64,000 nt of DNA from Hysterangium stoloniferum (taxonomy: Eukaryota; Basidiomycota; Agaricomycetes; Hysterangiales; Hysterangiaceae), in NCBI GenBank assembly GCA_015178975.1, contig WHVD01000002.1, forward strand, positions 806,001-870,000, in the 5' to 3' direction. Below, one piece after another: positions 10,004 through 21,099 of this stretch. The notes under the pieces are model-generated. The model saw nothing but the letters and a program-made list of their open reading frames with translations, had not been told where the DNA came from and ran no database searches. How positions within the stretch are numbered: the stretch's first letter is position 1; the number at the start of each line of letters is the position of its first letter. A program made the position numbers and the translations under genes.

Positions 10004-11674
10004 CTAGCGGTACTCTAACCCGTAATAAAAATCATCGGAGTACTTTATTCCCGTCCACATCTCAAACGACGTCCTAATGCCCTGTCTCTCACTTGTGGTA
10101 TATCGGTACACGTTCTGGTCATGAATCCACCGTATTTCGATAACCTTTATGCCCGTCCCATGATAAAATCTGACCCTGAGGCATTCCAAAAGGGTTAGTA
10201 TCTTGGTAACCTTTGTGCAAATAATACTAGGATCGGATGAGTCGAATAAATCGTTGTTCACAGAAAGATATCGCAGGTTGGGAAATTTGTATAACTGGCT
10301 GAGCTAGAACGCAAGCGTTTGTCAAAGGAAACGGATCACAAGTTATTACTAAAATACGTACAAATTGGTCTGGACCATGCCCCTTCCTATTTGGGAGGAA
10401 ACACTCCAAGTACAAAGCTTGAAGATTCGGCAGCACTCTCAGTTCCGTCAACGAGGAATAGCACTCTATCGAGACTTTCAAGATAACTAATTCAGTCATA
10501 TGCGAGAGCAGAGAAAAGCATTTTGCGTCTAGTGTGGCGGTAAGCTGGAGCTGGCGAAGTTGTTTAGCGAAGCCAACGGGCAAAAGGTCTGATATCGCTG
10601 CTTGATACGGCCATATATTCAGACTTCTCAAGCTCGGGAGGCAGTTTGTATGGAAAATACCGCGTGCAAGAAGTGGGCCCAGCAATGAAAGGCCTATTAA
10701 TTTGGTATGCCTTCTGCAAAAGTTGAACATGATACTTGGTGAATCATGGCCGCTGAAAACTTCGTTTAGACCTTGTCCGCCGTCAAGGGTAAAGCGTAAG
10801 AGTTCTGGCAAATGTACATTGCGGAGTGTCACAAGCAAAGGTTGTGGGTAGGGTATTTTGATATATAAATCACGTAGTTGTGGTGCGAGACAAAGAATGG
10901 TCAGGAGGTTCTCGTCGGCATCTGGGGGCGACTTCCAGGTGTAGACCGCAATAGAGAGTTGAGTAAGATATGAAAAGTGGAAGATCTAATTGAAATGTTA
11001 TTATTTTATTATTCGACATTCCGTGCACAAAGCCCACCTGGAGCCATTCATTTAGACTATTAGTGGACACATCAAATTCACGAAGACACAGTTCTCGAAG
11101 ATCTCTGGGAACTATTTGCTTCAACGTGTTTGCAAAACCCAGTGGTGATACAAAGTCGGTTTTGAAACCAAACGATATAAAGAAACGATGTAGGTTGACC
11201 ATTAACCTTAGAGCCGTGCGGAAGGTAGCTAGACACGAGGCCTTCTCCTCGTTGCTTAGTTCCATTGCAGAATATGACTGATCATCTCGAAGGTACCTGC
11301 GTACTAAAATCTGACGTCCCGGCGACTCCGTTGAATGTTCCCCTGTGGTTATATCCAGGATGTGAACACGGGATGCGAGATCCCGTCGAGAAGCGATGTG
11401 TTCCCAAAGGCCCACATCCGAGAGCTTAGCAAAGATGACTCGATACCGGATATGCCACGGAATTATCAAATCTCTAAAACGTTTTTGAGTTACTGCCAAG
11501 TGTAATAAATCGCAGGGATTTTCAATTTCTGATACAATGGCGTCCAAAATCTCTTGTGGTTGAGCACATAGCGTAGCGGCAGCGGTGTGAAAATACCTAA
11601 AGAATAGGAAACACGTTAGACGTTGAATATACAGCGGTGACATATTCCTAAATATACAGCAGTGGAACATACAT
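10004..11674 (-). CDS. F-box protein with LRR-like region, paralogue C
   Basis: Predicted exons are 11674-11673, 11596-11038, 10931-10362 and 10294-10004, giving 473 residues without a stop. It has an N-terminal F-box (PQEILDAIVSEIENPCDLL) and irregular leucine-rich repeats (LPSLRSLNI, LRQLQLTATL, LPNLQALYL). Its loop (GGQGLNEVFSGHDSPSIMF) and C-terminus (YYGLEYR) differ from the A/B/E type and match G. The first intron (76 bp) splits the start codon. The neighbour downstream of its promoter is the kinase gene, also on the minus strand, and this pairing is repeated at G and the second kinase copy. Confidence 0.8.
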
Positions 11675-12123
11675 ATTGAAGAGTAGGGCTTTAGGGCTCT
11701 GAGTGATGGATGTATTGAAAGGGTGACGTGACGAGTTGCTTGTGGGCTCTCGGGTGCCCCGTTCTCCCTTGACCAATTAGCACGTGTACCTGTGCACTTG
11801 CACTGGGATTTTCTAACAGGTTTTCGAGGAAAGGCTAGCTACCGTTGTTAGAATCTCTGAGCTATTATCATGCATGCAAAATATTTTTCTTATCTTATGA
11901 ACCAGATGAAGAGACAAGCCGAAATATAATTTATTGACGCATAGCCACCAGACGCAAGTAACGACGGCACGAGGACGATGATAGGCTCAACAAAAAAACA
12001 AAGAAACTTGAAGGATTACGATTTTACACAGTACAGGGGATTGACAATACAGATTTCATTGGCAATGAACTCCTCACCGTTACTCCCCTCGCCTTCCCCC
12101 GTCATCTTATTCTATTTATTAGA
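11675..12123. other. promoter side of F-box C and 3' end of the kinase gene
   Basis: The sequence holds the GCACGTGTACCTGTGCAC block (about 11780) and the AT-rich stretch common to F-box promoters. About 11931-12123 matches 62659-62848. The corresponding DNA between about 11540 and 11930 is absent in the second copy of the block, where transposons lie. Confidence 0.55.
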
Positions 12124-13414
12124 CTATTCGTCAGACTCATCACCCTCGCCGTCACCCTCGCCGTCACCCTCGCCATCGCCGTCAATGCCACCATCGTCGC
12201 CATCGCCGTCACTATCATCCTCGGCCTCGAGTTCTTCCAATACAAGCGAGATCTGATGACAAGCAATTTCAATTTTCAAAGCCTGCTCAAATTCGGTTCT
12301 ATGGTCCAGACTTTCTGTTAGTCTCTCCAGTGTAGCTTCATCCTGCAAAGGGCTTCCAGAGGGGTATTTAATACCCTTCAGGGCAGTTTTCCAGACTTCC
12401 CTTTCGTTCATTAATGTATAAAAGTTCTCATAGGTGAAAAAAGGGTAGGTAAGAAAAGAGGGGAAAGGCACAGTGGTCCCAGGGAAATCTATTATCCCTG
12501 TGATGTTGAAGTCATCATCCACCTGAATCATAATTGATCCATTGAGTTCGATTGAGAGAAATCATGGTCACATGTTGACTTACAAGAATGTTGGCGCTGC
12601 TCAAATCATCATGTTCAATAACAAATGGTCCAGTCTCAAATTCGGGGAGTGCAAGCAGGTCTGCCACCTGACGGCACTGGCGTACGGATGATAGATATTT
12701 GGAATCACTGTCCGCGCTGGCATAGTGCAGACCCACTGTCTCATTAAAATCCATGATTGCGGAATAGAAACTCGAGGCTCGTGTGTATGGTCCTTTCAAT
12801 GGGAGTCGTAGTGCATTCCAAACCCTCTGACGCGCCTCACTACTCACCAAGGTGGGAGTGACATACTCTTCAACCACAATGTATTGAGCCAATTTTGTCA
12901 AAAGGGTGTGAAGCTATGCACTTAATCAGTAGCAATTGGTAAATAATACTGCAGACAATTACCTAGCTCCATCAAATATTCAGAAAGTTGGCGATGGAAA
13001 CTTCTGGCTGTCGGTAGAAGGCGAACAAAGGCTTCACTAACCAATCTTGAGCGGTCCTCAAGGCTGATTTCCTCCGTCGGCTTATTATCTGAACGATCAA
13101 GGGGAATATCGCTTAGACTGTCAACATTCGTAAGGAGAACGCTATGTCCCGGTAAACGTTCCATCAACATGTAGGACACTCTGACCCTATTATCCGGCTC
13201 TGATTTGAGATGGCACGCAAAACAAACAAAAATATTAATTACCACCCCATATTTTCTCGCCGATTGTACAGTGTAGCCCATTTCGGAGGCGTGATGCGTT
13301 GGCACCAAGTTCGTCTGTATGAACTGAAGATTCGACAAAGTTAAGTAGCTCTTCAATTTCTCGACATCCAGAGGACAGCAATGAGTCGTTCGATCTAGAT
13401 GTTGGCGTTGACAT
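12124..13414 (-). pseudogene. APH/ChoK-like kinase (fungal phosphotransferase family), frameshifted
   Basis: Predicted exons are 13414-13243, 13199-12963, 12913-12584 and 12522-12124. Landmarks are an N-terminus with ASRLRNGLHCTIGEKI, then YMLMERLPGH, PFDKIGSI, a catalytic loop EHDDLSSANIL, and, after a clean intron (GTAAGT..TTCAG), the metal-binding segment ITGIIDFPGTT. The protein ends in an acidic Gly-Asp-Glu tail. Two things are odd. The exon 1-2 junction leaves out most of the usual N-lobe, including the region that carries the ATP-binding lysine. Exon 3 also needs a one-base shift just after PFDKIGSI (near 12882), otherwise TGA follows. The second copy shares both defects. The substrate is unknown. 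It is either a dead kinase gene or a degenerate pseudokinase. Confidence 0.75.
12139..12200 (-). repeat. Gly-Asp-Gly-Glu microsatellite in the kinase tail
   Basis: A six-base repeat (reading GCCGTCACCCTC on the plus strand) encodes the acidic tail. This copy has more units than the one at 62866-62900, so the tail length differs by four residues between the two gene copies. Confidence 0.7.
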
Positions 13415-13719
13415 AATAACGAGTAAGATGTGAAGACTCCGTAAATTTGCTCTGCCGAAAGAGAAATTGATTACCCTGTCATACGTTCGAACTCCGCAAA
13501 CCAGCAAAAGAATTTTGATACAAGTATGCTGTGACCAGATAAAATAGATTATTAAAAGTAGAGGATGGTGAACATCGTTGATAGCAAAAAGGTTCAGTAT
13601 TACTAAGCAACTGTAACAATACATAGCCTAATACCTAGTTACCCAGAAATATCCATTAAAGTTTCAATTACCATTTTAACATAGATTGAGGGTGGTTTTG
13701 ATACGGTAATTTACGTTTA

Positions 13720-14010
13720 TTATCGTTCAAATAATAGCAAATAGTGGAGGAATACAGGTGTTGGAATATATCGCGATGTGTCTGTGTCACATGACAGTGT
13801 TTTTTTTTTTTTTTTTAATACATTTATATACCGCATCGCATAACGAAGATACATAGCGGTTGGGGAGAGAACTACCCTAACGGTCGGTGGAGAAAAGGTG
13901 GGATGTGAATGCAGCGGGTTGGGATACGTGGGAGGGTCTAATGACAGTGTTTGGGTCCAAGACCGTCCGGCCTTAGCTAGCTATGCCTGTAATTAACCGC
14001 GTGTCCGTAG
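13720..14010. repeat. repeat carrying a retroinserted fragment
   Basis: 13730-13800 plus 13950-13965 match the reverse complement of about 22660-22760 continuously, so the DNA between them is an insertion. The unit begins near GGTGTTGGAATATAT and could be an LTR edge. Its own family is not identified. Confidence 0.6.
13801..13940 (-). mobile_element. 140-bp poly(A)-tailed retroinsertion, SINE-like
   Basis: On the minus strand this 140-bp insert ends in 16 A residues. The nine bases ATGACAGTG flank it on both sides (13792-13800 and 13941-13949). The related copy near 22680 has the uninterrupted site. Poly(A) plus a variable-length target duplication is the signature of LINE-type reverse transcription. 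No tRNA-type A and B boxes are obvious, so it may be a SINE of another origin or a retrocopied transcript fragment. Confidence 0.8.
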
Positions 14011-15074
14011 GATTAATCTCAATTTTCTCTGTCAGAGCTCCTTAGCACTAATATTGCATCGTTCACAGGATAATGCGATGTCTGTCCCAACGTCATGTAC
14101 GAGTGTCCTCTTCCCATCATCCCATTATATCGTGTTGTTTGTGTTACGACGACCATCATGCACTTTTTGTGTATAACTTCACCATCTCGCCACATTGCTC
14201 TCAAACTCAAAGTACCGATGTGCTTGCTCTCTCAGAAATCGAAAGATCGTGCAATTACATAATGGCCATCATGAGCGGAGTCCATAGCTTCTGCGGTTCA
14301 GATCTTGGTGTCTTGAATTTACCAGAATGTCCCTCACGCCGGTTCAAAGTAAATATATACCAAATTGGAGGTAATCTGATATATTTTCCCTATCACTACC
14401 TATTAACATCGAAATCCTATGTTTGGGAAACCTCTTACTGACCTAAACAGGGCGCAACATTGTAATCTAATGCCGCTCATGGCAAATTATCTAAAACAGC
14501 GTTTTGCGACACAGCCTATCTGAGCCCAAGTGACTATGTCACTGCGACAATGTACAGATGTCCGATTCTTGCATCTCGCTTGTTGTTAGAAGATCAGTTT
14601 TAACGTTAAAATCATGTTACATACTTTTCATGTTTTGGCGGCTGATGGGTCAGGGCGGTGTGAAGACTTCTGATACTAACGGAATAGAATGACCGCAGAC
14701 CCCGTCTATTAGTGGAAAAACGACCAACATCCACTTCGGGAAAGTCAATTCAGACTTAACACAATCATAGGTTATCCAAATGAGAAACGGACTCAACTAG
14801 TTTACCTTAGTCTTCCGGAATCCGGATGCACATAGCTGTTCATATATATAATATGGCACGTCAGTCGTCTGCAGAGTAAATGAAAGAGTTAGAAGCCTGG
14901 CAAACAACATACATTTTCAGGGGCATCCTAATTCAAAGCCATCTTGCAACGCGTCAGGAATCATACTAGTAGATGCCCGAATCAATTTCCCTGTTATCGG
15001 GTGGTTAGGCGCATCTCGAACAAATGGATGTATGAGTTGATTATAAGGCGACATTTTTTCACACGCCACCCATA
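13950..15074. other. intergenic DNA without recognisable genes
   Basis: Short frames occur on both strands (for example 14073-14441, plus) but show no known motif, no intron logic and no repeat in the window. CpG is present at ordinary frequency, unlike 18-36 kb. Confidence 0.4.
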
Positions 15075-15753
15075 GCTGTTCCGAGTACCTAAGGCGGAGT
15101 TCAAAGTTTTAAAAAAAATTCCGCTTTCGACCCACAGACAAATTGTGCTGTATCTCAGGAAAGGGACCCAATTAAGACAAAGGTATTTGGGGTGTGTACT
15201 ATATAGTATATATTTATGTATATAGTTGGCCTTATGAGATGCTATTTAATATTCAGTGAAATATCAGTGCAATGGTTCCCCTTCATTCAATTCTTCCTCG
15301 ATTTGCATATAAGCTGGTGGGACTAATACTATATATTGTGTATAAATATATCCTAAGCTGTGAGGCTTAATACCACCTTTTGAACAATTTGTGCCACTTA
15401 CTGTATGTGCACTTGATAGTATGTAGTATAACTTGTTCAAAAGGTAGTATTAGGCCTCACAACTCAGGTGATGTTTGGATACAATACATATTATTGATTC
15501 CACCAGCTTATATGCAAATATAGAGAGAATTGAATGAAGGGGAATTATTGCAATGATATTTCACTGAATATTAAATAGCATCTCATAAGGCCAACTATAT
15601 ACATAAATATATAGACCTATATATATAGTACACACCCCAAATACCTTTGTCTTAATTGGGTCCCTTTCCTGAGATACAGCACAATTTGTTTGTGGGTCGA
15701 AAGCGGAATTTTTTTTAAAAACTTTGAACTCCGCCTTAGGTACTCGGAACAGC
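15075..15753. mobile_element. 679-bp palindromic foldback element
   Basis: The sequence reads GCTGTTCCGAGTACCTAAGG.. at the left and ends in its reverse complement at the right. The arms pair along about 315 bp each, with scattered mismatches. The central loop is about 45 bp (15392-15436). The arms carry AT-rich stretches and no coding potential. Long imperfect inverted repeats of this kind are typical of foldback or MITE-like DNA transposons. No clear target duplication was found. Confidence 0.85.
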
Positions 15754-16341
15754 GTAAGTAACAGAAAAATTACAAGATAACCTTGATCTTGAATATTAAT
15801 TTGGCTCTACCACTTTTTGAAGAGAATTTTAATTTACTATTTTGGGCCGGACAAAAGGACTGCGAGACGAATCTTTCGCAAGAGTTTCTTCTACGTGCCA
15901 AGGACGGATCTCACACTTTATATTCCTTTTCACATGTTGTACGTCTGCACGTTCCCATTATTTTGTCGAACAGGAACAAATCGCCGGCGGGATACTACTC
16001 CGTGCATTTGTTCGGTATCGTTCCCAACCGTCCCAGACTCCTGATACACTTTACTAGTATTTGATTTGTTACGTATCTGATATACGATATGATGACCTGT
16101 AAACTATAAAGTCAGCCCACATTTTCGAGAGTCTCCGTTAGACTCAGTTGCCCGACTTGCGACAATTTTTGCAACAAAGTGCATAACTTTCCCCTTGCTG
16201 GGATACGAACTGACATTCATTTTTCAGACTGAGCATCAACATCAACACCAATCCAGTTCCACCTCACACCTGACTCTCTTAACTGTTTGTATGTTCCCTC
16301 TCTCCGACCGCGTCCATCCCTTATACTGTACTATAGACAAT
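15754..16341. other. intergenic DNA
   Basis: Three overlapping plus-strand frames (15783-16064) are open in parallel but have no recognisable motif. Nothing else is supported. Confidence 0.35.
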
Positions 16342-16595
16342 ATGGTTTTAGCGACTCATCATTGCAGAATATGCCGCAAAACAGCGCTCGACGACTGCGT
16401 TCGTAAAGGCCATATCTTAAATGTTCGCAACACAAGCATTACTATCAGCGTGGTAGTAGATGCAGGAAGTGCACCTCGATAGCAGAGGCTGAAGCGCGAG
16501 CACTCGCGCAAAGGCAGAGAGGGGAGGGTAGCACCTTTCAAGGTCAGTGGAGTGGAAATCGCAAAACTAAATCAGGTGCTCCCAAGAGGAGGTAA
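16342..16595 (+). pseudogene. small Cys/His-rich (zinc-ribbon-like) protein, frameshifted
   Basis: The ATG at 16342 opens HHCRICRKTALDDCVRKGH. After a one-base shift near 16420 the frame continues as CSQHKHYYQRGSRCRKC, then an Ala/Glu/Arg-rich helix (TSIAEAEARALAQRQR) and a basic end (KTKSGAPKRR, TAA at 16593). The CxxC..C..H..C..H..CxxC spacing suggests zinc binding. Small proteins of this look occur in fungi, but I cannot name a function. Either the gene is broken or an unrecognised splice corrects the frame. Confidence 0.55.
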
Positions 16596-17857
16596 TGTGT
16601 AGAAATTCACCTATGCGGAGAAGACCTCAAACAATACCTGTAACATCACATTCAACGATTCAAGTGATTCATGCCAATGCTAGACTGCGAAACGCCACTT
16701 TGTGGCCATGTAGTACCTATCAGAAACTAAACCGTGTCTGTAAACTTCTGAAGTAGTTCGGACGTCTTTTAATTGTCAAGTTCTGCAGGGGATATGCAAT
16801 TAATTTGAAATGGATTATTGAAAACTAACGAGGACGTGCAATTGTTTACAGGGACATATCCATGACACTCTAGTACTGTGCCTTCGCAAGCAGATGTGCT
16901 TTTTATAGCTCAGAATGCAGTACACGCTGACATGCTGACACGCTTAATTTGTAGTTCGAGGTTAGGCAATTCCCAGCGAGCTCAGAACACAATTTCAACA
17001 AAAATGGTTTTGTAGTGCAACGATCAAAGAAGGATTAGTGTATGCTCGCTTATGGTAACCCTTTGTTGGGGTCTCGGCATGCCAATTCAGGTAGGGTAAG
17101 ATGACTGTTATCATCGGCTCTGTCATATCAAATATCAGGAGGGAACACAAAGGGATTGCTGATCGCACTGGCAACCGGATAATGTATACTATGTCCTTAG
17201 GCAGTTGCAGAAACAGTCTGTTATCGGCACTGACGGAAAGCTTCACTTCATCATTGGATGGGTCATAAAAAAATTCCGATGAAAAGAAGAGTTCGAGTCA
17301 ATATATTTGAAATAATACAAGGAAAGAATCTTTTCAATGCCAAATATTTCCTCACTTCTTATACCGTGGAGTCAACGGGAGGATACCGCGAGCGGTAAGG
17401 AAGGCAGGAAACGCCATATTCGCACAAGGCCGTTGCCGTGTCCGATTTACACCCGATGCTCTTGAATGCTTCAAGCTATGAAAGGTTGTGCTGAACCCCC
17501 ATTGATATAGGAAGAGAAATAACGACATTGTGAAATTTCAAATTGGCTGAAAACCAATGCTGTGAAGGTAATTACAGTAAATCCAAACTCTCTTCAGAAA
17601 GAATATACGTAGTGTCACTGCGTCTATTCCTATTACTTATCAAGTTTTTCCGGTTTCGTCCTCAACGCGCCAGATTTTCCCTATCTTCTATCTTCTGTTT
17701 CATTGTACCTCACAAAGCATCTGTTAATAAGTATAAAATTCATACTATGGCCTTATGAATGGGAATCATTTTCGGACCCGGCCCCGCCACAGTCTGGAAA
17801 CACGTGAACTTTTATATAGAACAGCCCGAGTCATCCTACCCGAGCTTCTAAAAATGA
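16596..17857. other. intergenic DNA without recognisable genes
   Basis: No motif-bearing frame and no long repeat was found. The base composition is ordinary and CpG is retained. Confidence 0.35.
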
Positions 17858-18037
17858 GATTGAAATGAATAAATCCGCCGGACGACTCGGACCGCTTGTC
17901 AAGACCATTTCGTGCCAGTACAATGCAGCAGAATCATCCGGCTATATAACGGGAAAATGATGAAACGAATAAACGGGATTGCTTTTCAGAGAACATTCGC
18001 GGCACCTGAAGATTAGATCGATCCCCACACGGAATTA
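17858..18037. repeat. dispersed direct repeat, copy 2
   Basis: Matches 1-180 of the window in the same orientation and ends at the same base pattern. This copy retains more CpG. It abuts the CpG-poor transposon island that starts at about 18040. Confidence 0.7.
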
Positions 18038-18319
18038 AGGTGGCAAATGACATGGTGAAGCGATGCAAGGAAAAATGGGATGGAGTGGCTAGAAAATGAA
18101 GTCATTAAGTGGGTGAGTTGTCAGTACACTGTCATCAGATATGTTGATTCAGGAATACCAATGTCAGGATGCCAGAGTATAGGTTGAAAACACACATAGG
18201 GTCCTAAATGACATAGTTCCTAACAGGTAGGTTCTAACTCAATATTTGAACTGGAGATAAGTAGAATATAAGACAATAATTTATACTAAAATATTTAATG
18301 AGAGACAGATGAGTAGAAG

Positions 18320-18499
18320 GGGAGTATGAATGAGAATAAATGGGAAGCTGAAATGTACAGAAGCCCTCAATATGACATAGTCACAGAAGGTAATACAAAC
18401 TGCTGATGTAGTTTAAGTTTAAAGACATTATTATTGATCCACCACATCGCAAAGACTGAGTCAAGTTGTGGGGTGGTAGCATGGTGGGGGCTTGCCCCC
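18320..18499. repeat. repeat shared with 34660-34866
   Basis: Common blocks are AATGAGAATAA.TGGGAAGCTG, GTCACAGAAGGTAATACAA and GTTGTGGGGTGGTAGCATGG. Both copies lie next to LTR family beta, so the stretch may be the 3' internal end of that element, with GGTGGGGGCTTG as a purine-rich tract. Confidence 0.55.
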
Positions 18500-20031
18500 T
18501 GTTAAGGAGTGCATGGAGCTTAGTGGAGGGTTCCGGGGAACCCACAGATATTCCAGTAGGATGTGGCTTCAGCTTATAGGCTGCGCCCTCACAAGATCAT
18601 TTTGTCCAATTTGAGACAGGTGAACGGGAATCCTGGGGAGTCTGAGAGTAGGTGATAAGTTGGAGGTTGAGTAACAGGTCAAGTTGGAGGTTGAGGGTTG
18701 AGTAACAGGTTGAGTCTGTTATGACCATGTCGTAACCGTGTCACAACCCGACAGTCCCCAAGGATACTACCATCTACTGATGTTTCAAGTTATTGATCAA
18801 GTCATTGTATCAGCAACAGTCAGTAACCTGACACTGATGTATACCTTCATGGTGATCAAACCCCATTTACACCCCTGTCAAATTATACTCGTACTATCTG
18901 GTTATGCTTTGATACATCCCCTTTTTATTATGATGATCTGTTCTACTCTGTGTTTCACATATGCCCATATATACTTGTAGCCTGTGGACTATTCCCTTTT
19001 CTCGTAATCCCACTCTCGGCTAATCACGGCTCCCGATCTTGTCATAACCTTCCAGTTTCTAGTCAAGTTTATTTGTCAAATAGCATTTCCGCTCTTCCCT
19101 TAGTTAGTAGTTACTAGGCAATCAGAATATCGACTCAGAACACTCACATACAACTCTCAATAGTCTCGCTCTGAAGTATCTCACTCACCTCCAGTCTCCG
19201 ACCCTTCGACTCGACACTCGACTTATCCTTCAGTCTCTGATCGGTAACCCACCGTGAGGCTTACCAATAGCACTAGTTTCTGCCCACCTGAAATTTACGG
19301 ACACCTGACGGTAATCTGTGAGGGCACAGCATATAAGCTGAAGCCAAGTCCTTCCATTCAGTCCCTGTTGGCCTACTGATATCAGTCAGTTTTCTGTTCT
19401 TAACAGAGTTGAAGGTAGAGATAGATAGGTCGGAGCCTATGGGCTCTGACAGGATAAATAGCGGTGTGTTTCAAAGAGAGGAATAGAGCAGGAAATCTTA
19501 AGCTGAAAACTTGGTTGATTTTCTGACCGGATTGTATGTACAACATTAGCTAGTTTATATAGACTGCTGATTGTATGCAGTACCAAATCCAGTAATAATG
19601 AGATCCAAACAAGTAATCATGAAACAAGGTAAGTAAACACCAAGTTTGGTGTTAGGAACAGAACAGAGCAGAGCAGAGTCCAAAATGTGACAGGTCATTA
19701 GATCATAATGGGAATGGAGTGGGAGCGGAGTCCGAAATGTGACAGGTCATTTGTCCATAATGGGAATGGGGCTCAGTTAGAGAGCTGATGGGTTCTCCGA
19801 GAGGAGTCTGGTGACTGATGTGTGGGACAGGATCAGGGATAGACAAGACAGACATGCATGGGTCCCAGGTGGGTATTCCGGTGACTCATACATGAGACAG
19901 TGAAGGTTGGGCATGAGCAGGATTGATGTCTGGGTCCTGGCAGGTATTCTGGTAAACTGATAACTGGTGCATGTAGGGTGTGGGTGCATAAGGGTAATGC
20001 CTGGAGTCTGGCGGGTTTTTCAGTCATAACA
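18500..20031 (-). mobile_element. LTR family beta, interrupted by LTR family alpha
   Basis: The outer parts (18500-18716 and 19406-20031) align with the solo LTR 28204-29028 on the same strand. The ends are TGTTAAGG..CATAACA. Orientation is taken from the core motif CATAAGCTGAAGCC-like stretch, which reads on the minus strand here. The interruption is the element at 18717-19405. Confidence 0.75.
18717..19405 (+). mobile_element. solo LTR family alpha nested in LTR beta
   Basis: 689 bp starting TGTTATGACCATGTCG and ending GTTCTTAACA. It is flanked by GAGTC (18712-18716) and GAGTT (19406-19410), a target duplication with one C/T change. It is homologous to 29243-29917 and to the gypsy LTR at 58792-59517. 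Confidence 0.8.
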
Positions 20032-20239
20032 GTACCCTCCCTTTATGCTGAAGTCCCAAAGAGGCTCTAGAACTTGATAAGGTTTGTCGGTTATGTGCAT
20101 GTGTCAGAAAGTCATGTCAGTTACATGTATGTGTCAAAGAGTCATGTGATCTGGAAGGTAAGGTTCAGACACGATGAGCCTATATAAAAAATTGAAAAAA
20201 TGACATTTCTTTTTCTTTATTACCCCCATTGTCTTCTCA

Positions 20240-21094
20240 ATCATGGGTCCAAAGCCCACGCCTCACAAGCTGATCCCAACAGCCACGCCCTCCACAGGTC
20301 CTTTGTATTGGGCTCCACTCTCTGCTTCCCAAATTCTGGCACAGCAGGAGGAGCAATGTTGACAGTGGGAGGAAGTGGAGGAGAAGGCCAAGGAGGCCGA
20401 GGAAGCATTGGAGTGGGACTATCAGGCAGCACTGACCATGGAGAAAGAAGCCGAGGAGTAGAGGAATAGGGATGAGGAGGGAGCATGGCTTGCCGTGGAA
20501 CAACCCAGGGCAGCTGCTGATGGGGCCGTGGTTGCCACAGGGAAGGTAAGTCCCAACGAGCATCATGATAGACTTAACTGACTTTTGCTTCAGCGCAAGG
20601 CAGCAGAGGTCAAGTTGGAGTCTGAGGGGGAGCCGGAGAGCCCCCAAAATGTAAGTCTCAGGTCCATGGGGTATTCCGGGGACTAACCACATCAACAGAA
20701 AGCAAGGAAAGTGGCTCCAGTCTGTTTGCAGGTGAAAAATGACTTGCCGTGTTCTGGTTGTAATGACTGAAACACTGACTGTCATAGAAAGTCCGGCTGG
20801 GGACCAGGCTGTTGGCAATGTGCACACCTCAAAATGAGGTACTCACTTGTTCATGAGGAGCCCACAGGATCCATGGCATGGGACATGGGCAGTTCAGATG
20901 GGCTGGGGGGCTTGGAGGAGGTTCTGGGATGGATAGCTGTGGGCATAGAGGCCCAGAATGATTTGATTGCAAAGAGCAACTGGGTTCAGGTGGTCATGGC
21001 CAAGAACCTCAAGGAGCTCCACAGGGAGTTTTGGGCTTTCCTGGCAGAGTATGGCAGGTATGTGTACACTGAGCTGCAGATCAGGAGTTCTTAG
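20240..21094 (+). pseudogene. degenerate Gag-like or unknown retroelement ORF
   Basis: In a plus-strand frame from ATG 20243 (MGPKPTPHKLIP) the sequence encodes a Glu/Gln/Ala-rich coiled-coil-like region that stops near 20460. Further open pieces follow, including LEEVLGWIAVGIEAQNDLIA and LKELHREFWAFLAEYG (20834-21094). The composition resembles N-terminal parts of fungal retroelement ORF1 proteins, but no zinc knuckle is seen. The family is uncertain. Confidence 0.35.
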
Positions 21095-21099
21095 GAGCC

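Noticed and set aside
13480-13510. GTTCGAAC-like string suggesting a tRNA T-arm
   Set aside because: No acceptor, D or anticodon arms can be folded around it; no tRNA gene was found in the window.
20237-20827. Long minus-strand frame of 196 codons
   Set aside because: It runs opposite a Glu/Gln-rich plus-strand frame; the Leu/Pro-rich translation is the expected shadow.
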